Shown here: positions 49,859 through 59,403 of the stretch, in pieces
How positions within the stretch are numbered: the first letter of the stretch is position 1
How the letters are laid out: the number at the start of each line of letters is the position of its first letter
Source: Parvularcula sp.
GTDB lineage: Bacteria > Pseudomonadota > Alphaproteobacteria > Caulobacterales > Parvularculaceae
Length of the DNA stretch: 64,000 nucleotides
Direction: 5' to 3'
Assembly (NCBI GenBank): GCA_002704915.1
Contig: PAIP01000034.1
Span: 417,936-481,935 of the forward strand
Notes under the pieces: generated by a model
The model's input: the letters and a program-made list of their open reading frames with translations, nothing else
Told to the model about the DNA's origin: nothing
Database searches by the model: none
Program-made: the position numbers and the translations under genes

Positions 49859-52800
49859 TTATTCCGCCGGTTGCATGGCGATGCCATGCGCCGACGTTGT
49901 TTTTTGTTTTTCTGCGCCGAGCTGAAGGAGCGCCGGCAGGAGGAAGAGGGTGAAAAGGGTCGAGACCGCCATGCCGCCGACAATGACGGTGGCGAGGCCG
50001 CGATAGATGAGGCTGCCGGCGCCGGGCGCGAGCACCAGCGGCAGCATGCCCATGAGCGAAGTCGATGTGGACATGAAGATCGGGCGGATGCGTAAAGAGA
50101 GAGCTTCGCGCACGGCTTCGGTGCGAGGCTTGCCTTCCGCTTCCGAGGCGCGGGTCTGCGCCACCAGCAGGATCGCGTTATTCACCACAAGGCCGAGCAG
50201 GATGATGAAGCCGATCATGCCGAGCAGGTCGAGCGGCGTCGATTTCACGAGATCCAGAAGCCGGATGGCGAGGACGCCGCCGACGGCCGCCATGGGCAGG
50301 GTGACGATGACCAGCGCGGAGTCCTTCACCGATTTAAAGAGCGCGGCCATGATGAGAAACAGGATGATGACGGCCAAAAGGAAGTTTGAGCCGAGATTGG
50401 AAACGGCGCGGGCGAGGGCGTCGGCGTCGCCGCCCCATTTCAGCGAGGCGCCGGGTGGCAGCACTTTATAAAGCTCCGACTGCGCACCCGCTTTCAGCGC
50501 ATCGACTGCGGGTCCGAGCGCCATGCCTTCGGGCGGATTGATGCCGAGGGTGATGGTGCGGCGCGCATCGACGCGGCGAATCTGTTGTGGTCCGACATTG
50601 CGCGTGATGGTGACAAGCTCGCCGAGGGGCACGACAACGCCGGAGGGCGTCGCGATGGGCGCGGTTTCAAGATATTCTGGCTCCGTCCATTGCTTGGCCT
50701 GAAGAATGACGTCTATGCGGCCATCTTCATGGAAGAATTCGCCGAGCCACTGTCCGTCGCCGAGCGAGCGCACGGCGCGGGCGACGCTGTCGCGGGTCAT
50801 GCCCACTTCGGCGATGCGCCGGTCATTGGGAAGGAGGCGAAGCTCCGGCGTCACGATCTGCGGGTCCGGGTTCGGCCACACCTGGGCGCCGGGCAGGGCG
50901 TTCTGGATGACTTCGGTCGCGGCCGGGATCGCGGCGCCGAGCGCATCGAAATCCGCCGCCTGCAATTCAAGATTGATCGCGCCGCCGCCGCCGAAATTGC
51001 CGAAGAGATCGCCCTGGCGTGCAAAGACCCGCGTATCCGGAAAACCGGCGAGAATTTCCTCATTGACGATCTGGACCATTTCCTCGATGCGCGACTGGTC
51101 GAGAATCCTGACGCCGATATTGCCGCCCCAATTGCCGGAATAGAGATAGTAATTTCTGAGGGCGGGCTCCTTTTCGCCGTCCATGTAAGGCTGCAGCCGG
51201 TCGACGACGACTTCCGCCCATTCTTTCTTGATCATGTCGGCGCTGGCGCCGGAGGGGAAACTGACAAAGGCGTCGACGGCGTCGCGTTTCACCGGCGGCA
51301 GGTAATTGAGCTGCGGCCAGAGAAGGAAAGCGACCGCGATCGGAACGATTGTCAGTCCGCCAATAATGCCGAGGCGCCGATTGCGGGACGAGGTGAGGCG
51401 CACGATGAAATCGGCAAGGCGTGCGGCGGTTTTTTCGCCATGATTTTTGCCGCCTGCATCTTTTTTGATGAAATAGCGCGCGCCCGTGGGCAGAAGCGTC
51501 ACGGCGACCACAAGACTGAAGGAAACGGCGATGGCGATGGTCAGCGCGAGGTCCGCAAAGAGCTGTCCCTCCACATCCTCGAAAAACATGATGGGTATGA
51601 AGATCGCGACTGTCGTCACGGTCGACGCGAAAAGCGCGCCGAACACCTGGCCGACGGCCTTTTCCGCAGCTTCAAAAGGCGAAAGACCTTCTTCGCGCAG
51701 GCGCACGAAATTTTCCAGAACCACGATCGCCGCATCGAGCACCATGCCGGTGGCGAAGGCGAGCCCGGCAAGGGATATGACGTTAATGGACCGGCCGAAC
51801 ATGTTCAGCATAATGATGGTCGCCATCAGGCAGATCGGAATGGCGGCGGCGATGATGAATGTCGCCATGGTGCGACGCAGGAACAGCCACAAGGCGCCGA
51901 CGGCCAGCATGATGCCGATGAGAAGATTGCTTGTCAGAAGCGAAATGGCGCGCTTGATGAAGACCGACGGATCGAAACTTTTGTGAATGGCGTAGCCCAT
52001 CTCCGCCAAAGGCCCGCCGTTCAGCTCGTCGAGGACTTCGGTAAGCGTGTCGATGGCTTCCAACGTATTGGCGCCGGGTTCGCGCAGGACGCGCATGCCG
52101 ATCGCCGGATTGCCGTTCTGATAAACAACGCCGACGCTGCGCCGGTCGGGGCCAATGCGGACATCGGCGATATCGCCAAGCGTCACCGGCGCGCCGTCGC
52201 GCCAGGCGAGAATGGTTTCGCTGAGCTGGTCGGCGGTGAAGCGGCCTTCAAAGCGCATCGTGTAATTGCGCCGGCCGACTTCTACAGAGCCGCCGGTGAT
52301 ATCCGAGGAGCGGTTCACATTCTGCGCAATTTCATCGAGGGAGATGCCGAGCTGCGCGGCGAGAAACGGATCGAACTCAATATTGAGGATCTGTTCGCCG
52401 TCGTCGGAATTGACATCAACGCTGGCGACGCCCGGAATGGCTTCAAGCTCGGGCTGAATGCGTTGCTTGGCGAATTCGCTGAGTTTGACATTGGTGTTTT
52501 GATTGGTCGGCAGGCGCTGAAGAAACAGGAAGATCAGCGTCTCGCCGCTATCGCCGCCGCCGCCGATATTGATCCGCGGACGGTCCGCTTCCGCCGGAAG
52601 GCCGCGCACCTGTTGCATGCGCGCATTCACTTCGGAGAACGCCTTGTCCATGTCGGTGCCGAGGCTGAATTCAAGAGAGATCCAGGCGCCGCCCTGATTG
52701 GAAAAAGACTGCATCACCGTGACGCCCGGAATGCCGCGAAGTTCGCGTTCGATGGGTTCGGTGATTTCGCTTTCCACCTCGCGGGGAGAGGCTGCGCGCC

Positions 52801-52951
52801 ATCCGGTCCAGATGCTGATTTGCGGCCGCTCGATCGCCGGAAAAAGCTGTACGGGAAGCTGCGATATGGACAGCGCGCCAAGAAGCGTAATGAGCGCAAG
52901 GACGACCGCAGCCGCTGCGGGGTTCTTCAGGCAAAGCCGGGTCAAGCCCAT
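49859..52951 (-). CDS. RND efflux permease (AcrB/MdtB-like)
   Basis: LAFATGMVLDAAIVVLENFVRLREEG; about 1030 aa, 12-TM RND layout. Confidence 0.95.
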   Translation of the reverse strand: MGLTRLCLKNPAAAAVVLALITLLGALSISQLPVQLFPAIERPQISIWTGWRAASPREVESEITEPIERELRGIPGVTVMQSFSNQGGAWISLEFSLGTDMDKAFSEVNARMQQVRGLPAEADRPRINIGGGGDSGETLIFLFLQRLPTNQNTNVKLSEFAKQRIQPELEAIPGVASVDVNSDDGEQILNIEFDPFLAAQLGISLDEIAQNVNRSSDITGGSVEVGRRNYTMRFEGRFTADQLSETILAWRDGAPVTLGDIADVRIGPDRRSVGVVYQNGNPAIGMRVLREPGANTLEAIDTLTEVLDELNGGPLAEMGYAIHKSFDPSVFIKRAISLLTSNLLIGIMLAVGALWLFLRRTMATFIIAAAIPICLMATIIMLNMFGRSINVISLAGLAFATGMVLDAAIVVLENFVRLREEGLSPFEAAEKAVGQVFGALFASTVTTVAIFIPIMFFEDVEGQLFADLALTIAIAVSFSLVVAVTLLPTGARYFIKKDAGGKNHGEKTAARLADFIVRLTSSRNRRLGIIGGLTIVPIAVAFLLWPQLNYLPPVKRDAVDAFVSFPSGASADMIKKEWAEVVVDRLQPYMDGEKEPALRNYYLYSGNWGGNIGVRILDQSRIEEMVQIVNEEILAGFPDTRVFARQGDLFGNFGGGGAINLELQAADFDALGAAIPAATEVIQNALPGAQVWPNPDPQIVTPELRLLPNDRRIAEVGMTRDSVARAVRSLGDGQWLGEFFHEDGRIDVILQAKQWTEPEYLETAPIATPSGVVVPLGELVTITRNVGPQQIRRVDARRTITLGINPPEGMALGPAVDALKAGAQSELYKVLPPGASLKWGGDADALARAVSNLGSNFLLAVIILFLIMAALFKSVKDSALVIVTLPMAAVGGVLAIRLLDLVKSTPLDLLGMIGFIILLGLVVNNAILLVAQTRASEAEGKPRTEAVREALSLRIRPIFMSTSTSLMGMLPLVLAPGAGSLIYRGLATVIVGGMAVSTLFTLFLLPALLQLGAEKQKTTSAHGIAMQPAE

Positions 52952-53152
52952 GGTGATCGCTCCTGACAAATCTGTCTTGCAGCGCGCGTCGCACCGCGCA
53001 CCCTGGCGCCGGTTTGCAACCGCGCCTGTATTTAAAGTATCGCTTTTTTCAGGTCGCCGCGCATCTTCAAATCGACGGGACGCTTGTCTGTTGCGGCAAG
53101 CCGAGACCTTCCCGGCAGTCCTTAATCGGGGATTAATTCATCCCCTTACGTC

Positions 53153-55459
53153 CTATTCAGACTTGCTTAACTCTTTGCGGCGGCGCTCAATCTCGCTGAG
53201 CTGGAGTTCGAGACTTTCCTTTGCATTACGCAACGCCTGTTCCTGCTGCTCCAGCATTTCGCGTTCGTCGGGGATTTCATTATATCGATAGGCCCATTCG
53301 CGTTCAGCCTCGGCGATATCGCGCTCGGCCTCATGGCGCATTCTTTTCATTTCCGCGTTGAAGCGTTTGCGTTCGCGCTTAAGTTCGCGCTCGCGCTCTT
53401 TCTGCTCGCGGGCGCGTTCACGGGCCGCCTCGCGCGCTTCCTGCATCGCTTCTCTGCGCTCGTCGCGCTGTTCTTCAAGGCGGTCTCTCATTTCCTCCAT
53501 CGCGTCGGCCGCGGCTTCGATGGCGTCCTCGCGGGCGTCGCGCCGTATTTCTTCCAGCTCTTCGCGGCTCAGAAATTCTTCGCCGTCAAGGCCCGACATA
53601 TCCGGCGTTACGAACGCGAAGTTGCTGAGTTCTTTCAGCTCCACTTGGCTATTCTCGAGGGCTTTCGCCCATTCCTCTGCGCCGTCAAATCCATCCAGAT
53701 CGACATCGCCAAAACGGATGGTCATGTCTTCGAGACCTTCAAACGCGTCGAATTTTTCGAATTGTTTGCGCAGACGCTCTTCAAGCTTTTGCATCTTTTT
53801 CTCAAGCTTGCGCTCATCTGCGCGATCGCGGCGGCTTTCTGACGAAGCGGACGCCGATGCCGACGCTGAAAACGAAGAGGATGCGGAGGCGGCGGCCTTG
53901 GCGGTAGGCGCTACAGGGGCAAGGGGTGCAAGGTTCGTCGGCGCCGGCGCCAATTGAACCTCGCGCTTCATCGTGGCGCGGGCTTTAGGGGCGGCGGCGG
54001 GCGCCGGCGCCACGACCGGCGCCGGGTCAATGATTTCGCCATCTGCGATGACTTCGAAATGGAGATGCGGCCCGGTCGCTTTCCCGGTGGAGCCGACAGC
54101 GCCGATGATCTCTCCGGCGCCGACGCGCTCGCCCTTGCGCGCCACATAGCTGTCGAGATGCGCGTAGCGTGTAATGAGGCCATGACCGTGATCGATGACG
54201 ACGACCTTGCCCCAGGCGTCATTGTTATTGTACCGGTCGGTCGCTTCGAGCACCTTGCCGTCGCCTGCCGCGCGCACGGGTTCGCCGCGCGGCGCCCTGA
54301 TGTCTATGCCGTCATGGGCGGGGAGCGCTTCTCCCATAATTGTTCTTTTTACGCCGAATTCCGACGTGATTTCGCCTTTGACCGGAGCGACGGTCAACGC
54401 CAGGCGCGGTTCCGGCGGCGCGACGGCCAAAGCGGCTTGAGCAAAAGCGAGGCCGGAGGCGGCGACGGCGCCGGCGGCGAGACCGATTTTCGACGTCAGC
54501 GACAAGACGCCGGTTTCGCGAGAGCCCGACAGGATCGCATCGAGACGCTGACGGCGCGAGCGTTTGTCGAAAGGCGTGAAGGAAGGAACCAGGTCCCCCG
54601 CAAAGCCTGAGCGCGCATCGGCGGCGAGGCGCAGGCCCTGCACGAAACAATGGGCGTATTGGCGCCGGTTGACGCCGCGGGCGAGCACAAGCGCGTCAGC
54701 GCCCTGTTCCGCCGCGAGATTGGCGCGGTTGCAGATCTGGTGCATGAACGGATTGAACCAGAAGACCGCCTTGGCGACGGAGCAAAGTAAAAACAGCGCT
54801 ACGTCTCCGCGCTTGATATGCGCCATTTCATGGGCGCCCATCAGCGCCGCATCTTCGACGGGCACCCGATCGAGCAGGTGCATGGGCATGACGATCACGG
54901 GACGGAACAAACCGTAGACGCATACGCTCGAAACCACATGCGAGAAGACATAGCGCGGACGCTGCGTGACGCCGATGCGCATCCGCCAATTTTCGAGTTC
55001 GGCTTCAAGCCGCGGCTCGTCGAGCCTGAAGGCGTAATTCAGCCGATAGGCGAACCAGATATGGCGCACGGCCGCCAGCACGAGCAGCATGAGAAAGCCG
55101 TAAAAGTACAAGATGGCCGTCATGCGCAGAATGTCGGCGATGGAAACGGTTCTCGGCGCCTCATAGACCGGGGTGAGGGCCGGCTCTGTCGCCGCGATGG
55201 CGGGACCGGCCGCGTCCGCCATGGGCGGCAGCGGTTCGGGGGCGCGCAGGGAAAGGCCGAGGGCCGCCGCGACCGGCGCCAGAAGAACCGGCAAGGCGGC
55301 GATGATGAGAGCCGCGGGCCAGATCTTGCCGGAGAGAGCGCTCGCCGTGAGGCGGTTTTTTTCGTCGCCTGCGAGAATGGAGGCCGCAAAAAAAACCGCG
55401 GGCGCCCAGATCAGGGACGCCAGCAGGCAATAGAAAAACGGTTCGATCAACGTGGCCAT
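53153..55459 (-). CDS. M56 (BlaR1-like) metallopeptidase fused to M23 peptidase domain and charged coiled coil
   Basis: HEMAHIKRGD (HExxH) in a multi-TM N-terminus; HDGIDIRAPRGEPVRAAGDGKV...GPHLHFEV (M23); long Arg/Glu coiled-coil tail. Confidence 0.88.
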   Translation of the reverse strand: MATLIEPFFYCLLASLIWAPAVFFAASILAGDEKNRLTASALSGKIWPAALIIAALPVLLAPVAAALGLSLRAPEPLPPMADAAGPAIAATEPALTPVYEAPRTVSIADILRMTAILYFYGFLMLLVLAAVRHIWFAYRLNYAFRLDEPRLEAELENWRMRIGVTQRPRYVFSHVVSSVCVYGLFRPVIVMPMHLLDRVPVEDAALMGAHEMAHIKRGDVALFLLCSVAKAVFWFNPFMHQICNRANLAAEQGADALVLARGVNRRQYAHCFVQGLRLAADARSGFAGDLVPSFTPFDKRSRRQRLDAILSGSRETGVLSLTSKIGLAAGAVAASGLAFAQAALAVAPPEPRLALTVAPVKGEITSEFGVKRTIMGEALPAHDGIDIRAPRGEPVRAAGDGKVLEATDRYNNNDAWGKVVVIDHGHGLITRYAHLDSYVARKGERVGAGEIIGAVGSTGKATGPHLHFEVIADGEIIDPAPVVAPAPAAAPKARATMKREVQLAPAPTNLAPLAPVAPTAKAAASASSSFSASASASASSESRRDRADERKLEKKMQKLEERLRKQFEKFDAFEGLEDMTIRFGDVDLDGFDGAEEWAKALENSQVELKELSNFAFVTPDMSGLDGEEFLSREELEEIRRDAREDAIEAAADAMEEMRDRLEEQRDERREAMQEAREAARERAREQKERERELKRERKRFNAEMKRMRHEAERDIAEAEREWAYRYNEIPDEREMLEQQEQALRNAKESLELQLSEIERRRKELSKSE

Positions 55460-55842
55460 TATTCAGCCTCCGTCTTTTTCAGAACGTCTTCGAGTTCAGC
55501 CAGCTCTTCTTCGCTGAGGAGTTTGGAGTCCGCAAAGAACGCCGTCGCCGGCGTCGTGTCGAGTTCGAGAACGCGTTTTGAAAAATCCGCAATCATGCGC
55601 GACAGCATCGCCACTTTGCCCACTTGCGGCTCATACATGTTGACGCCGTCCACCGGCGTTTTGGAAATGAGCTTCTTGTCCGCCATCCGCTCGAGGACGG
55701 TTCTGACCGTGGAGTAGGACCAGCCGAACTCGCTTTCGATTTCGCGGTGAATTTCCCGCGCGCTCATTTCCTTCGAGCGCCACAGCAGTTTCAGGATCGC
55801 GAGTTCGGGTTTGGTGGGGTCGGTTCCCTTGAGATCGGTCAT
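55459..55842 (-). CDS. BlaI/MecI family repressor
   Basis: KPELAILKLLWRSKEMSAREIHREIESEFGWSYSTVRTVLERMADKKLI; adjacent to the M56 gene. Upstream in-frame start at 55902 possible. Confidence 0.9.
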   Translation of the reverse strand: MTDLKGTDPTKPELAILKLLWRSKEMSAREIHREIESEFGWSYSTVRTVLERMADKKLISKTPVDGVNMYEPQVGKVAMLSRMIADFSKRVLELDTTPATAFFADSKLLSEEELAELEDVLKKTEAE

Positions 55843-55894
55843 AAGCGGCAGCCCTGTTTCCAGCATGGAGAGCAGAGGGCGCCTATGCTCCCCC

Positions 55895-55938
55895 TGCGAC
55901 ATTTGTGGCTACTCTAGCGCTTTGCGACAGTTGTCGCA
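55895..55938. promoter_or_regulatory. Two BlaI-operator-like dyads
   Basis: TGCGACAttTGTGGCT (55895-55910) and TGCGACAgtTGTCGCA (55923-55938), 28 bp apart. Confidence 0.6.
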
Positions 55939-56014
55939 AGGAAACTTGAGGGTTTCCGCGAGGCTTATGCGGTGAGTTGAGCGGGTTCTGCGGCGAGCCG
56001 GAGACGGAATTCGA

Positions 56015-56773
56015 TCAGAGCCTGTCGAGAACGCGCGTCAGGCGCTCCAGATCCGGCGGCGTCGACAGCCGGTGATCGCCGTGAGGGGTCAGCAGGATCT
56101 CCACGTCATCGCTCTTCAACAATTCGGCGAAAGCAAGCGCATGGGCGTAGGGGACAGCGTCGTCCTTCATGCCCTGCAGGATGCGTACGGGACAGCTTAT
56201 GTCGACTTGTCCTTGCGCCATGATCAGGTGATTGCGGCCGTCCTCGATCAGTTTGCGCGTATAGATTTCAGGCTCGTCCGAATAGTCCGACGGCATTTCC
56301 AGTTTGCCGTCCCGCATCAATGTCTCCTGCTGTTCGGCAGAGAAGGACGGCCACATCAGTCTTTCGGTGAAATCCGGGGCAGGCGCGATAAACACGATCG
56401 CCGCGGCCTTTTCAGGCCTTTTCAGGGCGATGAGGGCGGCGATCCATGCGCCCATGGAAGAGCCGACGAAAATTTGCGGGCCGTCGGTTCTGGCGTCGAT
56501 CATGGCGAGCGCGTCAGCGGCCCAATCGCCGATGCATCCGTCTTCAAACCTGCCGTCGGATTCTCCGTGGCCGGAATAGTCGAAGCGCAAATAGGCGCGC
56601 CCCTGTTCCTCAGCCCATTGGTTTAGATGCTCCGCCTTCGTTCCCAGCATGTCGGACCGGAACCCGCCCAGCCAGACAATCCCGGGCTCGCCCATGGCAT
56701 TCCCGGTCAGGCGGCGATAGGCGAGGCGGCCATGGGGCCCGTCGATAAACTCTTTGGGGGCAGTCATGATCAT
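56015..56773 (-). CDS. Alpha/beta hydrolase
   Basis: LRFDYSGHGESDG; FVGSSMGAWIAA nucleophile elbow; HGDHRLS. Confidence 0.9.
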   Translation of the reverse strand: MIMTAPKEFIDGPHGRLAYRRLTGNAMGEPGIVWLGGFRSDMLGTKAEHLNQWAEEQGRAYLRFDYSGHGESDGRFEDGCIGDWAADALAMIDARTDGPQIFVGSSMGAWIAALIALKRPEKAAAIVFIAPAPDFTERLMWPSFSAEQQETLMRDGKLEMPSDYSDEPEIYTRKLIEDGRNHLIMAQGQVDISCPVRILQGMKDDAVPYAHALAFAELLKSDDVEILLTPHGDHRLSTPPDLERLTRVLDRL

Positions 56774-57033
56774 GCAGTCCTTTTCGGCTGGCGGCTCGCT
56801 GCTGCGCGCGCCTTTTCGGGGAAAACCCGTTAACCAAGGCGGGGCGGATGACAGCGCTGGCGATCTCACCGGATTCCGGGAAATAGTGCAAATTTCACGG
56901 GACTTTAGGGCCAAAAGGCGACCCGGCGGAGATGATTTTTCAAAGCGGCCGGATTTGCGCCGAATTCCCGCTTGACGCCCGCCGCCCCCTATCTTAAACC
57001 GCGCGCTCCGACAGGCCGCGAGGCCAGTCCATT

Positions 57034-57111
<78 letters not shown>

Positions 57112-57750
57112 GATTTTCTTTCAAATTCCAATGTTTACTTGGTCCGGTTTAGGGACGCACCTGCCCAAAGGCTGTTGGGTAAGCACAGGGTAAGCGGCTC
57201 AAATCCAAAGTCGACAACACTGGACAGGTGTGAACAAAGTCATAGCAATCGACCGACAGTATCGAACGGGCGCGCCCGGCTTGGTGACGGACAATAGCGC
57301 GCGCTAAATTTGATCTGCGAATCGAGCTCGTGCTGTCAGAGTGTTTCGGTAACGCCATGTTTGAAGTCGGCTTGTCATACCCTAGCTGTCCGAAAGCGCG
57401 CTCAAAGAAGCTCGGGTAAGGCGCTTTGGTTGCTTTCCTACGGGCAAGGGCAACGCTGCGCTTTCTCTTCCGGCGGGGATACTGGTGAAGCGCGACGGAT
57501 CGAAACGCGGACATGTCGGCATTTCGGTGGCTGCCAGCGCGGCGTTTGCCGCAGGTGGCGCAACATCCGCTTCAGTAATTGTTATAACGTATCATTTGAC
57601 GGGGCGTATCAGCAGGCCGCCATTGGAAAATCTTGTGGGTCTAGTTTGAGGTAGGGCCAAGGCTATTTCGGGCCATCGTCCCGGCGCTCCTGCGATGTGA
57701 TGAAAAAACATAATGATTTGTCAGGGGTTTTGCAGTAGGACGCGATTGAG

Positions 57751-58107
57751 ATGATGTCAGCCATTCGACATATGCGCCGCGTCATTGCGGTATTTATGGT
57801 TGCGCTGTGGGGCGCAGTCGGCATTGTCGCGCCTGCTCACGCAGCAGAAGAAGACATTCATCATGCGACACAACACGAAGCAGACAGCGAGCGGCTGGTC
57901 TCCCAAGGCGAGCCATCCGATGAAGGATCGACACACCCGGAACATGCAGTGCATTGTCATTCGGGCGCATGCCATTATCACGCGCTTGCACGTACTGGGG
58001 TCGACCCCTCTTCCATAGCGCTCTTTGCAAGCAAGATTGTCGCGCCGCAAGACGGCGTGGTCCCTCAAACATCGATATTAACTCTGTTTCGTCCTCCGCG
58101 AATCTGA
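57751..58107 (+). CDS. Small exported His-rich protein upstream of czcCBA (CzcI-like position)
   Basis: Signal peptide; HHATQHEADSE...HPEHAVHCHSGACHYHALA. Confidence 0.65.
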   Translation: MMSAIRHMRRVIAVFMVALWGAVGIVAPAHAAEEDIHHATQHEADSERLVSQGEPSDEGSTHPEHAVHCHSGACHYHALARTGVDPSSIALFASKIVAPQDGVVPQTSILTLFRPPRI

Positions 58108-58167
58108 CTGATCGCGCGCGCCCTTGCGCGCCCATCAGTAATTTTGATTCCTAGAGGACAATGACCA

Positions 58168-59403
58168 ATGACCATCAGATTATGCGGGCTCGCGCTCGCC
58201 GCTATCGCGGCGTGCGGGCTCGGCGCCGCGGCGGCGCAAGAGAACGCCGTTGATACTGGCCTGACGATAGGACAGTTTCTAGAAGACGCCGCGCGCAATC
58301 ATCCAAGACTCGAAGAAGCGCGCGCCGAACTTGATGCGGCGGAAGCGCGTGGGCGCGCCAATTCTCGACCGCTATATAATCCAGAATTCGAAGGCGAATT
58401 CTCTGACAGCGAAGACGATGCGGATGACAGTCGTTCTGTGGGCCTGTCAAAAGCCTTCGACATCACTAACAAGCGCGCGACGCGGGCGAAGGGCGCGCGT
58501 AGCGCCGTCGAAGCCGCAAGGTTTGCCTATGAAGCGGAAAAGCGTGCTTTCTTCGCCGAACTCCTGACCGCGCTGGCGGATTATCAGGCGAGCAAACGCC
58601 TTTCCGAACTGGCGGCTCAAAGGGCCGAAGTCGCGCGCGAGTTTTCGTCTATCGCGGACCGCCGCGCGGAAGCCGGCGACCTGTCAAAGCCGGAGCGTCT
58701 TGCTGCGCGCTTGAGTCTTTCGCAGGCTACCGCCGAGCAAACGACAGCCCGCACCGAGTTTTCGGAAGCGCGACAAACTCTGACGGCGCTTGTGGGCGAA
58801 GTGATGCCGGCCTGGCCTGTGCTGCCTGACCCGCCGGCAGGGGCGCCGTCGCTCGATATGACGCTGGTCCGCCGCTTGCCGGAACTACGCGCGGCGGAAG
58901 CGCGCGCCGACGCGCTGTCGGCCGAAATCCGGTTTGCAAAAAAAGCGCGCATTCCCGATCCGACCATCGGCGCGGCTTATGGCCGCGAAGGGGACGCCGA
59001 TTTCGCCGGCGTCCGATTGTCCGTACCCATTCCGGTTTTTGCGTCCGGTCAGGCCGAAGTCGATGAAGCGCGCGCCGAACGCATTGCCGCGGAGCAAGCG
59101 ATCCGCAATCAGTTGCGCAATGCCGAAGCGCGGCTCGTCGAAGCCAGCGGGCGCTACGCCGTCGCGGACGGGACTTGGCGCGCGTGGATGCGGGATGGGT
59201 CGGACGTCCTCGAAGAGCAACGCCGCGTGCTCGATCAGCTTTGGCGGTCGGGCGATATCACGGCGGTCGAATATCTCGTGCAGCTCGATCAAACCTACAG
59301 CGCGGAACGCGCAGGGATAGAACTTCAAGGGTCGTTATGGCGCGCCTGGATCGATTGGCTCGATGCATCCGGGACACTCAACGAATGGATGGAGACTTTG
59401 TAA
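58168..59403 (+). CDS. czcC: CzcC-like outer membrane efflux protein
   Basis: TolC-family helical layout; ARAEGRANSRPLYNPEFEGEF-like region; precedes MFP and RND genes. Confidence 0.88.
   Translation: MTIRLCGLALAAIAACGLGAAAAQENAVDTGLTIGQFLEDAARNHPRLEEARAELDAAEARGRANSRPLYNPEFEGEFSDSEDDADDSRSVGLSKAFDITNKRATRAKGARSAVEAARFAYEAEKRAFFAELLTALADYQASKRLSELAAQRAEVAREFSSIADRRAEAGDLSKPERLAARLSLSQATAEQTTARTEFSEARQTLTALVGEVMPAWPVLPDPPAGAPSLDMTLVRRLPELRAAEARADALSAEIRFAKKARIPDPTIGAAYGREGDADFAGVRLSVPIPVFASGQAEVDEARAERIAAEQAIRNQLRNAEARLVEASGRYAVADGTWRAWMRDGSDVLEEQRRVLDQLWRSGDITAVEYLVQLDQTYSAERAGIELQGSLWRAWIDWLDASGTLNEWMETL

Noticed and set aside
50585-52966. 793-aa plus-strand ORF opposite the RND permease
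   Set aside because: Low-complexity Arg/Asp/Gly-rich shadow of a clear RND gene; no domain seen.
57149-57514. Minus-strand 121-aa ORF after tRNA-Asp as an integrase remnant
   Set aside because: No tyrosine recombinase motif (R..HxxR..Y) could be recognised; probably spurious.
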